DNA of 64,000 bases from Flexivirga aerilata (GCF_013002715.1 NZ_JABENB010000001.1:1116001-1180000), one strand, 5' to 3'; numbered from the stretch's first letter, positions 8,660-19,730 are shown. Notes: a model not told the origin generated them from the letters alone. Translations and numbers: made by a program.

Positions 8660-9753
8660 AGCGGCTGCCGCGCTCGGTCCACCCGGTCGCCTGGTGGATC
8701 TGGGCGCTCGGCCTCGCGGTCGCGGCCGCCTGCACGACCAACCCGATCCTGTTGCTGCTGCTGATCGGCGTCTCCTGCTTCGTGGTCGTGCTGCGCCGCG
8801 GGGACGCGCCGTGGTCCCGGTCGCTGCGGGTCTACCTCGCGCTCGGCGCGACGATCGTCGTGATCCGGCTGGTCTTCCGCGTGCTGCTCGGCGGCCCGGG
8901 CGGAGGCACCGTGCTGCTCGACCTGCCGTCGATCCCCTTGCCGGCCTTCGCCGCCGGCGTCCACCTGCTCGGCCCCGTGCACCTGTCCGCCCTCCTCGAC
9001 GGGCTGTATGACGGCCTGCACCTCGCCGCCATGGTGATCTGCCTCGGCGCCGCCAACTCACTCGCCAACCCCAAGCGTCTGCTGAAGTCGGTGCCGATGG
9101 GGCTCTACGACATCGGCACCGTCGTGGTTGTTGCGGTTTCGGTCTTCCCGCAGCTGGCCGAGAGTCTCGGCCGGGTGCGTCGTGCGCAGCGGCTGCGGCA
9201 CGACCCGGCCACCGGCCGACGGCACCTGGTGCGCATGACGATCGTGCCGGTGCTGGCCGACGCACTGGACCGTTCGCTGGCCCTCGCGGCCGCGATGGAC
9301 TCGCGCGGCTACGGACGGCACGGCGCGGCCTCACCCCGGCGACGGCTCGTCGCCGGCTCGATGACGATCGTCGGACTGATCGGCGTCTGCGTCGGCGCCT
9401 ACGGGCTGTTCGACCAGCAGGCGCCGGCGGCCCGGCGGTGGCCGGTCTTCGTGGCCGGCCTCGCGCTCGGCGTGGCGGGTGTCGCCGTCTCCGCCGTCGG
9501 CCGCCGCGTGACGCGCTATCGGCCGGATCCCTTCGACCTGACCGCGATCGGCGTCGCGGCGAGCGGCGTCCTGTCCGCTGTGCTGATGCTGCGGGCGACC
9601 GGCGTCGCCCCGGCCGACCTCAATCCGGCGACGCTCCCGGCAGCCTGGCCGGTCTTCGGGCTGCTGCCTCTCGTCGCCGCCTGCGCCGGGCTGCTCGCCG
9701 CCGCGGCCGCACCCGCGCCGGTGCTGTCGCGCACCTCGGAGGCGACCGCATGA
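8656..9753 (+). CDS. ECF transporter T component (CbiQ/EcfT family)
   Basis: A 365-residue integral membrane coupling protein. Several hydrophobic segments are visible, and the coupling-helix motif is LALAAAMDSRGYGRHG (about residues 214-229; consensus A-x-R-G). A second copy-like block of helices at the C-terminus makes it longer than the usual 250-residue EcfT. The GTG start overlaps the preceding TGA and the stop overlaps the ATPase start. It would transmit ATP-driven movement to the substrate-binding S protein. Confidence 0.87.
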   Translation: MKRLPRSVHPVAWWIWALGLAVAAACTTNPILLLLLIGVSCFVVVLRRGDAPWSRSLRVYLALGATIVVIRLVFRVLLGGPGGGTVLLDLPSIPLPAFAAGVHLLGPVHLSALLDGLYDGLHLAAMVICLGAANSLANPKRLLKSVPMGLYDIGTVVVVAVSVFPQLAESLGRVRRAQRLRHDPATGRRHLVRMTIVPVLADALDRSLALAAAMDSRGYGRHGAASPRRRLVAGSMTIVGLIGVCVGAYGLFDQQAPAARRWPVFVAGLALGVAGVAVSAVGRRVTRYRPDPFDLTAIGVAASGVLSAVLMLRATGVAPADLNPATLPAAWPVFGLLPLVAACAGLLAAAAAPAPVLSRTSEATA

Positions 9754-11321
9754 TCGACCTGCAAGGCCTCGGGGTTCGCTACGGCGACGACGGTCCGGCG
9801 ACTCTGCACGACGTCGACCTGCACATCGACGAGGGCGAGCTCGCCCTCCTCGTCGGCGGCACTGGTGTCGGCAAGTCCACCCTGCTCGGCACGATCAACG
9901 GTCTGGTGCCGCACTTCACCGGCGGCCGGCTCTCCGGCCGGGTCACGGTCGCCGGCTACGACACCCGCACGCACCCGCCGCGCGAGATGGCCGACGTGGT
10001 CGGTCGGGTCGGGCAGGACCCGTTGACCGGCTTCGTCACCGACACCGTCGAGGACGAAATCGCTTATGGCATGGAGCAACTCGCCGTCCCACCGGCGACC
10101 ATGCGCAAACGGGTGGAGGAGGTGCTCGACCTGCTCGGCATCGCCGACCTGCGCGCCCGGCCGCTCGCGGCGCTGTCCGGAGGGCAACAGCAGCGCGTCG
10201 CGATCGCGGCAGCGCTGGCGGCGGCACCGCCAGTGCTCGTGCTCGACGAACCCACCTCCGCGCTCGACCCGGGAGCGGCCGAGGACGTGCTGGCCGCGAT
10301 CACCCGCCTCGTGCACGACCTCGGCACCACCGTCGTGATGGCCGAGCACCGGCTCGAACGCGCTGTGCAGTTTGCCGATTCGGTCGTCGTGCTGCCCGGG
10401 GGCGGCATCGTGCGTGCGGGCGATCCCGCCACGATGATGATCGACGCACCGGTCGCGCCTCCCGTCATACAACTGGGACGGCTGGCCGGCTGGTCGCCAC
10501 TGCCGCTGTCGGTGCGCGATGCCCGTCGTGCGGCGCGGCCGCTCCGGGATTCCCTCACCGCGCCGGCGACGAACCAACGGTCGTCGGGGGACGTCGTGCT
10601 GCAAGCACGCGGCGTCACCGTGCGCTATGGCGACCGGGTCGCGGTGCGACAGGTCGACCTCGACCTGCACGCCGGCAGCGTGACCGCACTGATGGGCCGC
10701 AACGGGTCGGGCAAGTCGTCGCTGCAGTGGGCGTTGCAGGGCAGCGGGCCGCGTGCCGCCGGATCGGTGCGGGTGGACGGCGTCGAGGCGGCGTCGCAGC
10801 GTGCCCTGGTCGGGCTCGTGCCGCAGACCGCGTCCGATCTGCTCTACCTGGACAGCGTCGACGCCGAGTGCGTGGCCGCCGGTCCGCGGGCCCGCGGCAT
10901 ACTCGACGCACTCGCGCCGGGCATCGACGGCGCACAGCACCCGCGTGACCTGTCCGAGGGGCAGCGGCTGGCGCTGGTGCTGGCGGTGCAGCTCAGTGGC
11001 GGTCCGCGTGTCGTGCTGCTCGACGAGCCGACCCGCGGGCTGGACTACCGCGGCAAGGCCGCGCTCGTGCGGCAGCTGGAAACCCTTGCGGCACAAGGGC
11101 ACACGATCATGGTCGCGACGCACGACGTGGAGTTCGTCGCGCAGGCGGCCGACCGGGTCGTGGTGCTGGCCGACGGCGAGGTCATCGCCGACGGGCCGAC
11201 CGCGGAGGTGATCGCCGCCTCACCGATCTTCGCGCCGCAGGTGGCCAAAATCCTTGCCCCGCAACCGTTTCTCACCGTCGAGCAGGTGGCGCGGGCGATG
11301 GATGAGGGGGCCGGCCGATGA
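9750..11321 (+). CDS. ECF transporter ATPase, two ABC domains fused
   Basis: A 523-residue protein containing two ATP-binding domains. Domain 1 (about 1-240) has Walker A GGTGVGKST, signature LSGGQQQRVAIAAAL and Walker B VLVLDEPTSALD. Domain 2 (about 285-505) has Walker A GRNGSGKSS, Walker B VVLLDEPTRGLD, and an altered signature LSEGQR. The two A subunits of an ECF transporter are therefore supplied by one chain, as is common in actinobacteria. The asymmetric signature may make the two ATP sites unequal. It is translationally coupled on both sides by ATGA overlaps. Confidence 0.93.
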   Translation: MIDLQGLGVRYGDDGPATLHDVDLHIDEGELALLVGGTGVGKSTLLGTINGLVPHFTGGRLSGRVTVAGYDTRTHPPREMADVVGRVGQDPLTGFVTDTVEDEIAYGMEQLAVPPATMRKRVEEVLDLLGIADLRARPLAALSGGQQQRVAIAAALAAAPPVLVLDEPTSALDPGAAEDVLAAITRLVHDLGTTVVMAEHRLERAVQFADSVVVLPGGGIVRAGDPATMMIDAPVAPPVIQLGRLAGWSPLPLSVRDARRAARPLRDSLTAPATNQRSSGDVVLQARGVTVRYGDRVAVRQVDLDLHAGSVTALMGRNGSGKSSLQWALQGSGPRAAGSVRVDGVEAASQRALVGLVPQTASDLLYLDSVDAECVAAGPRARGILDALAPGIDGAQHPRDLSEGQRLALVLAVQLSGGPRVVLLDEPTRGLDYRGKAALVRQLETLAAQGHTIMVATHDVEFVAQAADRVVVLADGEVIADGPTAEVIAASPIFAPQVAKILAPQPFLTVEQVARAMDEGAGR

Positions 11322-12178
11322 CCTCGACCGCCCGTCCGGCCGAGCCCGAGCGCGACCTGGTCGCCCGGCTCGGCGGCAGCGCTGTGCCGCTCGGGCCGCG
11401 ATCGGTCGTCGCACTCGTGCTCGCCTCGGTCGCGGGCCTGGCGATGTTCGCGTGGCCCCTGCTGGCGCATCCGGCGACCGGTGGGCAGGCGCACGCCGGC
11501 GATGCCCCGTTGATCTTCGCGATCGCGCTGCCGATCCTCGTCCTCATCGTGCTCGCCCAATTTGCCGATGGCGGAATGGATTCCAAGGCCCTGGCGATGC
11601 TGGGCGTGCTGTCCGCCGTCGATGCGGTGCTGCGCCCTGTCGGCGCCGGCACCGCCGGCATCGAGATGGTGTTCTTCCTGCTGATCCTCGCCGGCCGGGC
11701 GTTCGGGCCCGGCTTCGGGTTCGTGCTCGGCTGCACGTCGATGTTCACCTCCGCGCTGCTGACCGCCGGGGTCGGACCGTGGCTGCCGTTCCAGATGATC
11801 TGCTCCGCCTGGATCGGCTGCGGTGCCGGCCTCCTGCCGCGCCGGGTGCGCGGCGTGCGCGAGATCGTCATGCTCATCGGCTACGGCGTCGTCGCGGCCT
11901 ACCTCTTCGGCGCCCTGATGAACCTCTACTTCTGGCCCTTCGTCGCCGGCACCGACCTCGCCGAGCACGCCAACCTCGCCTACGTGCCGGGCGCGTCGCT
12001 CTGGACCAACCTGCACCGCTTTGGCGTCTACACGCTGGTCACCTCGACCGGCGGCTGGGACACCGGCCGGGCGATCACCAACGCGGTCGCGCTCGCGGTG
12101 CTCGGACGTCCGGTGCTGTCGGTCCTGCGCCGCGCCGCCCGCCGCGCCTCCTTCGACCCGCTCCGCAGCGCCAACTGA
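11318..12178 (+). CDS. ECF transporter S component (substrate-binding membrane protein)
   Basis: A 286-residue membrane protein with about six hydrophobic segments, ending the operon. The segment FFLLILAGRAFGPGFGFVLG and the following SMFTSALLTAGVGPWLPFQM resemble S components of the vitamin-uptake type; related actinobacterial proteins have been linked to cobalamin (CbrT-like). Ligand identity cannot be read from the sequence, and no cobalamin riboswitch is present upstream of the operon. The start overlaps the ATPase stop (ATGA), so all four genes are likely one transcript. Confidence 0.85.
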   Translation: MTSTARPAEPERDLVARLGGSAVPLGPRSVVALVLASVAGLAMFAWPLLAHPATGGQAHAGDAPLIFAIALPILVLIVLAQFADGGMDSKALAMLGVLSAVDAVLRPVGAGTAGIEMVFFLLILAGRAFGPGFGFVLGCTSMFTSALLTAGVGPWLPFQMICSAWIGCGAGLLPRRVRGVREIVMLIGYGVVAAYLFGALMNLYFWPFVAGTDLAEHANLAYVPGASLWTNLHRFGVYTLVTSTGGWDTGRAITNAVALAVLGRPVLSVLRRAARRASFDPLRSAN

Positions 12179-12211
12179 CTGACCCCTCCGGACTGCGCCC
12201 CACCCCCCCCT

Positions 12212-12307
12212 CGCCGAGAGGCCCACTTATCGCCGAGGGGACCACTTATCCAGCACATTTTCCGCCCGCATAAGTGGTCCTGTGGGCGATAAGTGGGCCT
12301 GTCGGCG
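12212..12307. repeat. Palindromic 4 x 19-bp cassette, family A copy 1
   Basis: Two direct 19-bp units (12212-12230 and 12231-12249, consensus CGCCGAGAGGNCCACTTAT) are followed by a 20-nt spacer and two inverted 19-bp units (12270-12288 and 12289-12307). The whole can fold into a long stem with about 34 paired positions. It sits between convergent gene ends (ECF S component and aldo/keto reductase). The same design recurs at 39672-39767. Confidence 0.9.
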
Positions 12308-12312
12308 CGGGG

Positions 12313-13149
12313 TTACATCTCCTCGTGGGTGTTGGGGTCGCCACCGAAGAGCCGGCCGTCGGGCTTGCCCAGGGCGGTGATCGCGTCGACCTCGGCGTCG
12401 GTCAGCTCGAATCCGAAGATGTCGAGGTTGGCGCGCTGGCGCTCGGGTGTGGCCGACTTGGGCAGCGGCAGCGACCCGATCTGGTGGTGCCAGCGCAGGA
12501 TCACCTGTCCGGGCGTGACGTCGTGCGCGGCTGCCGCGTCGGCGACCGGCCGCTCGTCGAAGGGCGCCTGCCGCTTGCCCATCGGGCTCCACGCCTCGGT
12601 GCGAATCCCCAGGTCCTCGTTGACCTTCCGCATCTCCGTCTGCGGGAAGTAGGGGTGCAGCTCGATCTGGTTGACCGCCGGGATCACTCCGGTCGCGTCG
12701 ATGATCTGCCGCAGGTGCTCCTTGGTGAAGTTGGAGACACCGATCGTCGTGACCAGCCCCTCCTCGCGCGCCGCGACCAGCGCCTTCCACGCCTCGACGA
12801 ACTTGCCGACGCTCGGGTTGGGCCAGTGGATCAGGTGCACGTCCAGGTAATCGATCTGCAGGCGCTCGAGCGAGCCGCGGATCGAGGCGAGGGCATCGTC
12901 ATACCCGTGGTCGCGGCCCGGGATCTTCGACTGCACCTGCACCCGGTCGCGCGGGAGGCCGGAGCGGCGGATCGCCTCCCCGACCTCTCGTTCGTTCTCG
13001 TAGTTGACCGCGGTGTCGAGCAGTCGGTAGCCGGACTGCAACGCGCTGGTGATCGCCGCGACGCCGTCGTCGCCCTTCAGCGGATAGGTGCCGAAGCCGA
13101 TCGCCGGGAGTGTGCTGCCGTCATTGAGGGTGTATGTCGGAATGCTCAC
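12313..13149 (-). CDS. Aldo/keto reductase
   Basis: A 278-residue NADPH-dependent carbonyl reductase of the AKR TIM-barrel superfamily. The catalytic tetrad is visible: Asp and Tyr in LLDTAVNYENE, Lys in VQVQSKIPG and His in DVHLIHWPNP. The cofactor site has LPLPKSATPERQRANLDIFG. Similarity is to 2,5-diketo-D-gluconate reductase-type AKRs; the real substrate is unknown. The GTG start lies 7 nt after a TAGCGT -10 box (13157-13162), indicating a leaderless mRNA. It stands alone, facing the ECF operon. Confidence 0.93.
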   Translation of the reverse strand: MSIPTYTLNDGSTLPAIGFGTYPLKGDDGVAAITSALQSGYRLLDTAVNYENEREVGEAIRRSGLPRDRVQVQSKIPGRDHGYDDALASIRGSLERLQIDYLDVHLIHWPNPSVGKFVEAWKALVAAREEGLVTTIGVSNFTKEHLRQIIDATGVIPAVNQIELHPYFPQTEMRKVNEDLGIRTEAWSPMGKRQAPFDERPVADAAAAHDVTPGQVILRWHHQIGSLPLPKSATPERQRANLDIFGFELTDAEVDAITALGKPDGRLFGGDPNTHEEM

Positions 13150-13240
13150 CCCCGCAACGCTACTCGCTGCGGATCAGCTGCGGCGCGTGGCCGCGGGAAG
13201 GACCCGGGTGCCTTCGGCGCGCACCGCCTGCAGGTCGCGC

Positions 13241-13278
13241 GGGTGCCCCGGCATACGTTCCCCCGACGCCGGGCACCC
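13241..13278 (-). terminator. Hairpin downstream of decayed Tat protein
   Basis: GGGTGCCCCGGC and GCCGGGCACCC form an 11-bp stem with one bulged C and a loop of about 15 nt. It lies in an otherwise empty 205-bp stretch downstream of the minus-strand remnant at 13355-13530. No T-run follows, so termination is only a possibility. Confidence 0.35.
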
Positions 13279-13354
13279 GGAATGCAACCCGCGAAAAGCT
13301 GCGATCTCACTCGGAATTGCGCAAACTCCGGTCGAACACCGGATGGCCGGCGAG

Positions 13355-13530
13355 CTAGCCGCAGGTCAGTTTGGGCAGGGCAATGCTGATGTCGTCGGTG
13401 GGGTGCTTGCCGTTGCCCTTGGCACTCAGGGTGAAGGTGAGGGTGACCGAGACCGGTCCGTTCGCAGTGGCGGTGTAGGTGCACCTGCGGCGAGCGTGCG
13501 CCGCGACATACCGCGATCAACGTCGGTCAT
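13355..13530 (-). pseudogene. Remnant of a Tat-exported cell-surface protein
   Basis: On the minus strand a good ribosome-binding site (AGGTGGGG) precedes ATG at 13530. The start MTDVDRGMSRRTLAAGA has the twin-arginine look of exported actinobacterial proteins. The frame then breaks near 13483. The other frame reads a credible protein C-terminus, beginning CTYTATANGPVSVTL and ending ISIALPKLTCG, to a TAG at 13355. The middle of the protein is missing, so an internal deletion with frame change is the simplest reading. Family unknown. Confidence 0.6.
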
Positions 13531-13644
13531 GATTACCCCACCTGGACGATCGTCAAAATCGCATTCAAGGTAATCGACGGATAATTTCGCGGCCACCAAT
13601 TTGCAGAACTTAGCTGGCCTGGCAAAGCACGTGGGCGCACGCAT

Positions 13645-13682
13645 AAACGGGCTCGTGCGGCGATTGCCGCACGAGCCCGTTT
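13645..13682. terminator. Strong hairpin terminator after PEPCK
   Basis: A perfect 17-bp inverted repeat (13645-13661 and 13666-13682) with a 4-nt loop, flanked by AAA and TTT so that it can act on both strands. It lies 50 bp beyond the PEPCK stop codon and faces the leader of the Tat-protein remnant. Confidence 0.85.
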
Positions 13683-13732
13683 CCCCCGGCGTATGACGAG
13701 CCGGTCCCGCGGGGCCCGGCCCCGCGCGATGA

Positions 13733-15562
13733 CTACATGCCGAGACGCGCCTTCAGGCCGTCGAGTTCGACCTGCAGCTGCGTCGGCAGCGCGTCGCCGA
13801 ACTTGGCGAACCACTCCTCGATCTGCGGGATCTCGGCCTTCCACTCCTCGGGGTCGACCGCGAGCGCGGCCTCGACCTGCTCGGGCGTGAGGTCCAGGCC
13901 CTCGACGTCGAGCGACTCCGGCGTCGGCACGTGACCGATCGGGGTCTCCACTGCTGCCGCGCGGCCCTCGATGCGCTCGATGACCCACTTCAGCACGCGG
14001 GAGTTCTCCCCGAAACCCGGCCACAGGAAGTCACCGTCGTCATCGCGGCGGAACCAGTTGACGTAGAAGATCTTCGGCAGTTTCGCCGCGTCGGCGTCCT
14101 TGCCGACGTTGATCCAGTGGCCGAAGTAGTCGCCGGCGTTGTAGCCGATGAACGGCAGCATCGCCATCGGGTCACGGCGGACGACGCCGACCTGGCCGAC
14201 CGCCGCTGCGGTCGTCTCGGACGAGAGGGTGGCGCCCATGAAGGTGCCGTGCACCCAGTCACGCGACTCGGTGACGAGCGGCACCGTGGTCTTGCGGCGG
14301 CCACCGAAGAGGATCGCCGAGATCGGCACACCCTGCGGGTCGTCGTACTCGTCGGCGAGGATCGGGCACTGCGCGATCGGCGTGCAGTAGCGCGAGTTGG
14401 GGTGCGACGACAGCTCCTCGGAGTCCGGCGTCCAGTCCTCGCCCTTCCACGACGTCGCGTGGGCCGGCTCGTTCTCCAGGCCCTCCCACCAGACGCCGAG
14501 GTCGTCAGTCAGCGCGACGTTGGTGTAGACCGAGTTGCCCTTGGCGAGGGTGCGCATCGCGTTGGGGTTGGTCTTCTCGTTGGTGCCCGGCGCGACGCCG
14601 AACAGGCCGAACTCGGGGTTGACCGCATAGAGGCGGCCGTCCTTGCCGAAGCGCATCCAGGCGATGTCGTCACCGAGCGTCTCGACCTTCCAGCCCGGGA
14701 TCGTCGGCTCGAGCATCGCCAGGTTGGTCTTGCCGCACGCGCTCGGGAAGGCCGCGGCGACGTAGTAGACCTGCTGCTCGGGGGAGATCAGCTTCAGGAT
14801 CAGCATGTGCTCGGCGAGCCAGCCCTCGTCGCGCGCCATCACCGAGGCGATGCGCAGCGAGTAGCACTTCTTGCCGAGCAGGGCGTTGCCGCCATACCCC
14901 GAGCCGTAGGACCAGATCGTGCGCTCCTCGGGGAACTGCACGATGTACTTGGTCTGGTTGCACGGCCACGGCACGTCCTCCTGGCCGGGCTCGAGCGGCG
15001 CGCCGAGCGAGTGCAGCGCCGGCACGTAGTTGGCCGAATCGCCAAGCTCCTCAATGCGATCGAGCACCTTGGTGCCGCAGCGGGCCATGACGCGCATGGA
15101 CGCCACGACATACTCGCTGTCGGTGATCTCGACGCCGAACATCGGCTTCTCCGCGTCGAGGTGGCCCATGACGAAGGGGATGACGTACATCGTTCGGCCC
15201 TTCATCGACCCCCGGTAGAGATCGGTCATGATCGCCTTCATCTCGTCCGGCGCCATCCAGTTGTTGGTCGGGCCGCAGTCCTTCTCGTCCACCGAGCAGA
15301 TGAACGTGCGGTCCTCGACGCGCGCGACGTCGGTCGGGTCGGACGCGGCGTAGAAGCTGCCCGGGTGGGTCTGCTCGTTAAGCCGGGTGAAGGTGCCGGC
15401 CGCGACCAGCTTGTCGGTGATCTCTTTCCACTCCTCATCGCTGCCGGTGATCCATTGCACCCGGTCGGGGGTGGTGAGCGCCGCGACCTCGTCGACCCAG
15501 GCGGCGAGGCCGGGGTGGGAGGTGCCGGTGCCCGCCGGCGCGGTGGGAGTGTCGGTAGTCAT
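13733..15562 (-). CDS. pckG: Phosphoenolpyruvate carboxykinase, GTP-dependent
   Basis: A 609-residue enzyme interconverting oxaloacetate + GTP with PEP + CO2 + GDP, the main gluconeogenic step and a possible anaplerotic one. Landmarks are the P-loop FPSACGKTN, the PEP-binding region [32 protein letters not shown], and [12 protein letters not shown] near the N-terminus. The length matches GTP-type PEPCK. The ATG at 15562 follows an AAGGAC site. It stands alone between a strong terminator and the divergent antiporter gene. Confidence 0.97.
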   Translation of the reverse strand: MTTDTPTAPAGTGTSHPGLAAWVDEVAALTTPDRVQWITGSDEEWKEITDKLVAAGTFTRLNEQTHPGSFYAASDPTDVARVEDRTFICSVDEKDCGPTNNWMAPDEMKAIMTDLYRGSMKGRTMYVIPFVMGHLDAEKPMFGVEITDSEYVVASMRVMARCGTKVLDRIEELGDSANYVPALHSLGAPLEPGQEDVPWPCNQTKYIVQFPEERTIWSYGSGYGGNALLGKKCYSLRIASVMARDEGWLAEHMLILKLISPEQQVYYVAAAFPSACGKTNLAMLEPTIPGWKVETLGDDIAWMRFGKDGRLYAVNPEFGLFGVAPGTNEKTNPNAMRTLAKGNSVYTNVALTDDLGVWWEGLENEPAHATSWKGEDWTPDSEELSSHPNSRYCTPIAQCPILADEYDDPQGVPISAILFGGRRKTTVPLVTESRDWVHGTFMGATLSSETTAAAVGQVGVVRRDPMAMLPFIGYNAGDYFGHWINVGKDADAAKLPKIFYVNWFRRDDDGDFLWPGFGENSRVLKWVIERIEGRAAAVETPIGHVPTPESLDVEGLDLTPEQVEAALAVDPEEWKAEIPQIEEWFAKFGDALPTQLQVELDGLKARLGM

Positions 15563-15870
15563 CGAAAAGACCGTCCTTGGTTGTCGGCTCGGGTGTGGCC
15601 GGCCGCCCCTCACGGGTGACCCGGTGGAACCACTTCCGCGAACGTACGCCGCGCTCCGGGGCGTCTCCAACCAGTGAGTCCCGCGCAAATGTGATCCGTG
15701 TCACACATGTAATGGGGTTTGTTCACTTCGTGGTGGGTGCTGTTCACGTCGGCGTCGAAGCGCCGCCGCGCCACACAATTTCCAACAAACTCCGCCTAGC
15801 GAAGATGAGCGATCGGACGTATGGCGAAGCGCCCGAACCGGCCCGGGCCGGGTCCGGGACAATGGTGCGG

Positions 15871-17031
15871 GTGAGCCAGTCCCGAGTGCCTTCGCTACTG
15901 ACCCGCTGGACCGTCTGGGCGCCGATACTGGCGCTGGTCCCGCTCCCGTTCACCTGGGGTAAGCACATCGGCCCTGCCTGGATCGTGATCGTGGCGGTGC
16001 TGCTCGGCGCGTCGGTGCTCGCGGCCGTGCACCACGCGGAGGTGGTGGCCCATCGGGTCGGTGAGCCCTTCGGGTCGCTGGTGCTCGCGGTCGCGGTGAC
16101 CGTGATCGAGGTGGCGCTGATCGTGACGCTGATGGTCAGCGGCGGCTCGGACGCGAGCACGCTCGCGCGGGACACGGTCTTCTCGGCGGTGATGATCACC
16201 TGCAACGGCATCGTCGGAATCTCGTTGCTGGTAGGGGCGATTCGGCACGACACGGTGACGTTCAACGCCGAGGGCACGGGGGCCGCGCTCGCGTGCGTGC
16301 TGACCCTGGCCACGGTCTGCCTGGTGCTGCCGACCTTCACCTCCAGCGTGTCCGGCCCGGAGTTTTCCGGCTCGCAGCTGACCTTCGCCGCGATCGCCTC
16401 GCTGGCGCTCTACGGGCTCTTCGTGGTCACCCAGACGGTGCGCCACCGCGACTTCTTCCTGCCGGTGGCGCGCGAGGACTACCGCCCGCTGGCGGTCGGG
16501 CCGACCGGTGGCGCCGGCCCGGTCGACGACCCGAGCACGCAGGAGTATGACGGGGAGCACGCCGACCCGCCGAGCAACCGCGAGGCGCTGCTCAGCCTCG
16601 GCATGCTGCTGGTCTCACTGGTCGCGGTCGTCGGCCTGGCGAAGGTGGAGTCCAAGCCGATCGAGGACGGCGTCGGCGCGCTCGGGCTGCCGCACTCCTT
16701 CGTCGGCGTGATCATCGCGCTGCTGGTGCTCGCGCCGGAGACGCTGGCGGCGGTCAACGCGGCGCAGCGGGACCGCCTGCAGATCAGCCTCAACCTCGGC
16801 TACGGCTCGGCGATGGCCTCGATCGGGCTCACCATCCCGGTCATCGCGCTCGCCTCGATCTGGCTGCCGACCCCGCTGCACCTCGGCCTGGGCTCGACGC
16901 AGATCGTGCTGCTCGCGATCACCGCAGCGGTCGGGATCCTCACGATCGTGCCGGGCCGGGCGACGCGGTTGCAGGGCGGCATACACCTGATCCTGCTGGT
17001 GGCGTTCGTCTTCCTCGCCGCCAACCCCTGA
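15871..17031 (+). CDS. Calcium/proton antiporter, ChaA-like
   Basis: A 386-residue cation antiporter of the CaCA superfamily with two homologous halves. The first is HHAEVVAHRVGEPFGSLVLA followed by VTVIEVALIVTLMVSGG; the second is VLAPETLAAVNAAQRDRLQI followed by NLGYGSAMASIGLTIPVIAL. The acidic residues in each block form the cation site. About 10-11 membrane helices are separated by an acidic loop (about residues 215-245). GTG at 15871 is chosen because GACAAT at 15858-15863 would be a -10 box 7 nt away; ATG at 15862 is the alternative. Confidence 0.87.
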   Translation: MSQSRVPSLLTRWTVWAPILALVPLPFTWGKHIGPAWIVIVAVLLGASVLAAVHHAEVVAHRVGEPFGSLVLAVAVTVIEVALIVTLMVSGGSDASTLARDTVFSAVMITCNGIVGISLLVGAIRHDTVTFNAEGTGAALACVLTLATVCLVLPTFTSSVSGPEFSGSQLTFAAIASLALYGLFVVTQTVRHRDFFLPVAREDYRPLAVGPTGGAGPVDDPSTQEYDGEHADPPSNREALLSLGMLLVSLVAVVGLAKVESKPIEDGVGALGLPHSFVGVIIALLVLAPETLAAVNAAQRDRLQISLNLGYGSAMASIGLTIPVIALASIWLPTPLHLGLGSTQIVLLAITAAVGILTIVPGRATRLQGGIHLILLVAFVFLAANP

Positions 17032-17067
17032 CCTGCGTCTGCGGTCCCTGCTCCGGATGACCTTCGG

Positions 17068-18213
17068 TCACAACCACTTTCGTCTGCGGAAGACCAGGAA
17101 GAGCACGCCACAGACGACGAGCATCAGGCAGAGCGCGATGGGATAGCCGACCGGCCAGGACAGCTCCGGCATACGCTCGAAGTTCATCCCGTAGATGCCG
17201 CTGATCAGCGACGGTGCGAAGAGGATCGCCGCCCACGCGGAGATCTTCTTGACCTCGTCGTTCTGCTCCATCCCGGCCTCGGCGAGGCGGCGCATCTCCT
17301 CGTTCTGGGTCTGCGCGACCAGGGTGGCGTTGAGGGTGAGGATGTCGGCCAGGTTGCTGCGGAAGCCGTCGACCCGCTCCACCACGCTGGTGGCGTGGTC
17401 GGCGACGTCGCGCAGGTTGCGCTGCAGTTCCTCGTCGGTGCCGTACTTGTCGAAGCCGCGCTCCAGGCCGCGCACGATCTGCAGCAACGGCTTTGTGGCG
17501 CGCTGCAATTCGGCGACCTCACGCGAGAGTTCGTAGATGCGCCGGGACACCGCGGGGTCGGACTCGAAGACCTGGTTCTCGATCTCGTCGATGTCGTTCT
17601 CCAGACCCGCGATGACCGGTGCGTAGCCGTCGACGACGAAGTCGATCATCGCGTAGAGCACGGCCTCGGGACCGAGGGCGAGCAGCTCCGGGTCGGCCTC
17701 CAGCCGCCGGCGCACCGGCGCCAGGCTCGGGCGGTCGGTATGACGAACCGTCAGCACGAAGTCGGTGCCGATGAAGATGTGCAGCTCACCGATCTGGACG
17801 GTCTCGGACTCGTCCAGGTAGATGGCCGGGCGCAGCACCACGAAGAGGGTGTCGTCGTAGCGCTCCAGCTTGGGCCGCTGGTGGGCGACGATCGCGTCCT
17901 CGACCGACAGCGGGTGCAGGTCGAAGACCTTGGCCATGTCGGTGATCTGCGCCTCGGTCGGGTGCACCAGGCCGATCCAGGCCATGGCCTTGTCGGGGTC
18001 GTGCAGCCGGTGCATCGCCTCGCGCAGCGAGTGCGGCGCCTCCAGCCGCTGGCCGTGCAGGTAGACCGCCTTCTCGACGACCGACTCCTCGACCGGCACC
18101 TCGTCGTCACGGCGCGGCTGGAGCGCGCGTTCGGGCGCGTCCTCTTCCGCCGGCCGGCTGCGCGAGGGCAGCACGGACGTGGGTAGGAACGCACGGTTTC
18201 TCCAGCTGGGCAC
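17068..18213 (-). CDS. corA: Magnesium/cobalt transport protein CorA
   Basis: A 381-residue channel subunit. It has a long cytoplasmic domain (about 1-315) with predicted helices, then the first membrane helix ending in the YGMNF signature (IYGMNFERMPELSW), a short loop, a second helix and a basic tail ending RRRKWL. It forms homopentameric Mg2+ channels. The N-terminal 45 residues are extra and charged. The GTG start is 7 nt after TACTCT (18221-18226), a leaderless-type promoter. It is convergent with the ChaA-like gene. Confidence 0.95.
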   Translation of the reverse strand: MPSWRNRAFLPTSVLPSRSRPAEEDAPERALQPRRDDEVPVEESVVEKAVYLHGQRLEAPHSLREAMHRLHDPDKAMAWIGLVHPTEAQITDMAKVFDLHPLSVEDAIVAHQRPKLERYDDTLFVVLRPAIYLDESETVQIGELHIFIGTDFVLTVRHTDRPSLAPVRRRLEADPELLALGPEAVLYAMIDFVVDGYAPVIAGLENDIDEIENQVFESDPAVSRRIYELSREVAELQRATKPLLQIVRGLERGFDKYGTDEELQRNLRDVADHATSVVERVDGFRSNLADILTLNATLVAQTQNEEMRRLAEAGMEQNDEVKKISAWAAILFAPSLISGIYGMNFERMPELSWPVGYPIALCLMLVVCGVLFLVFRRRKWL

Positions 18214-18245
18214 GATGGCCAGAGTAGTGCGCGGGGGGCGGACGG

Positions 18246-19730
<1,485 letters not shown>

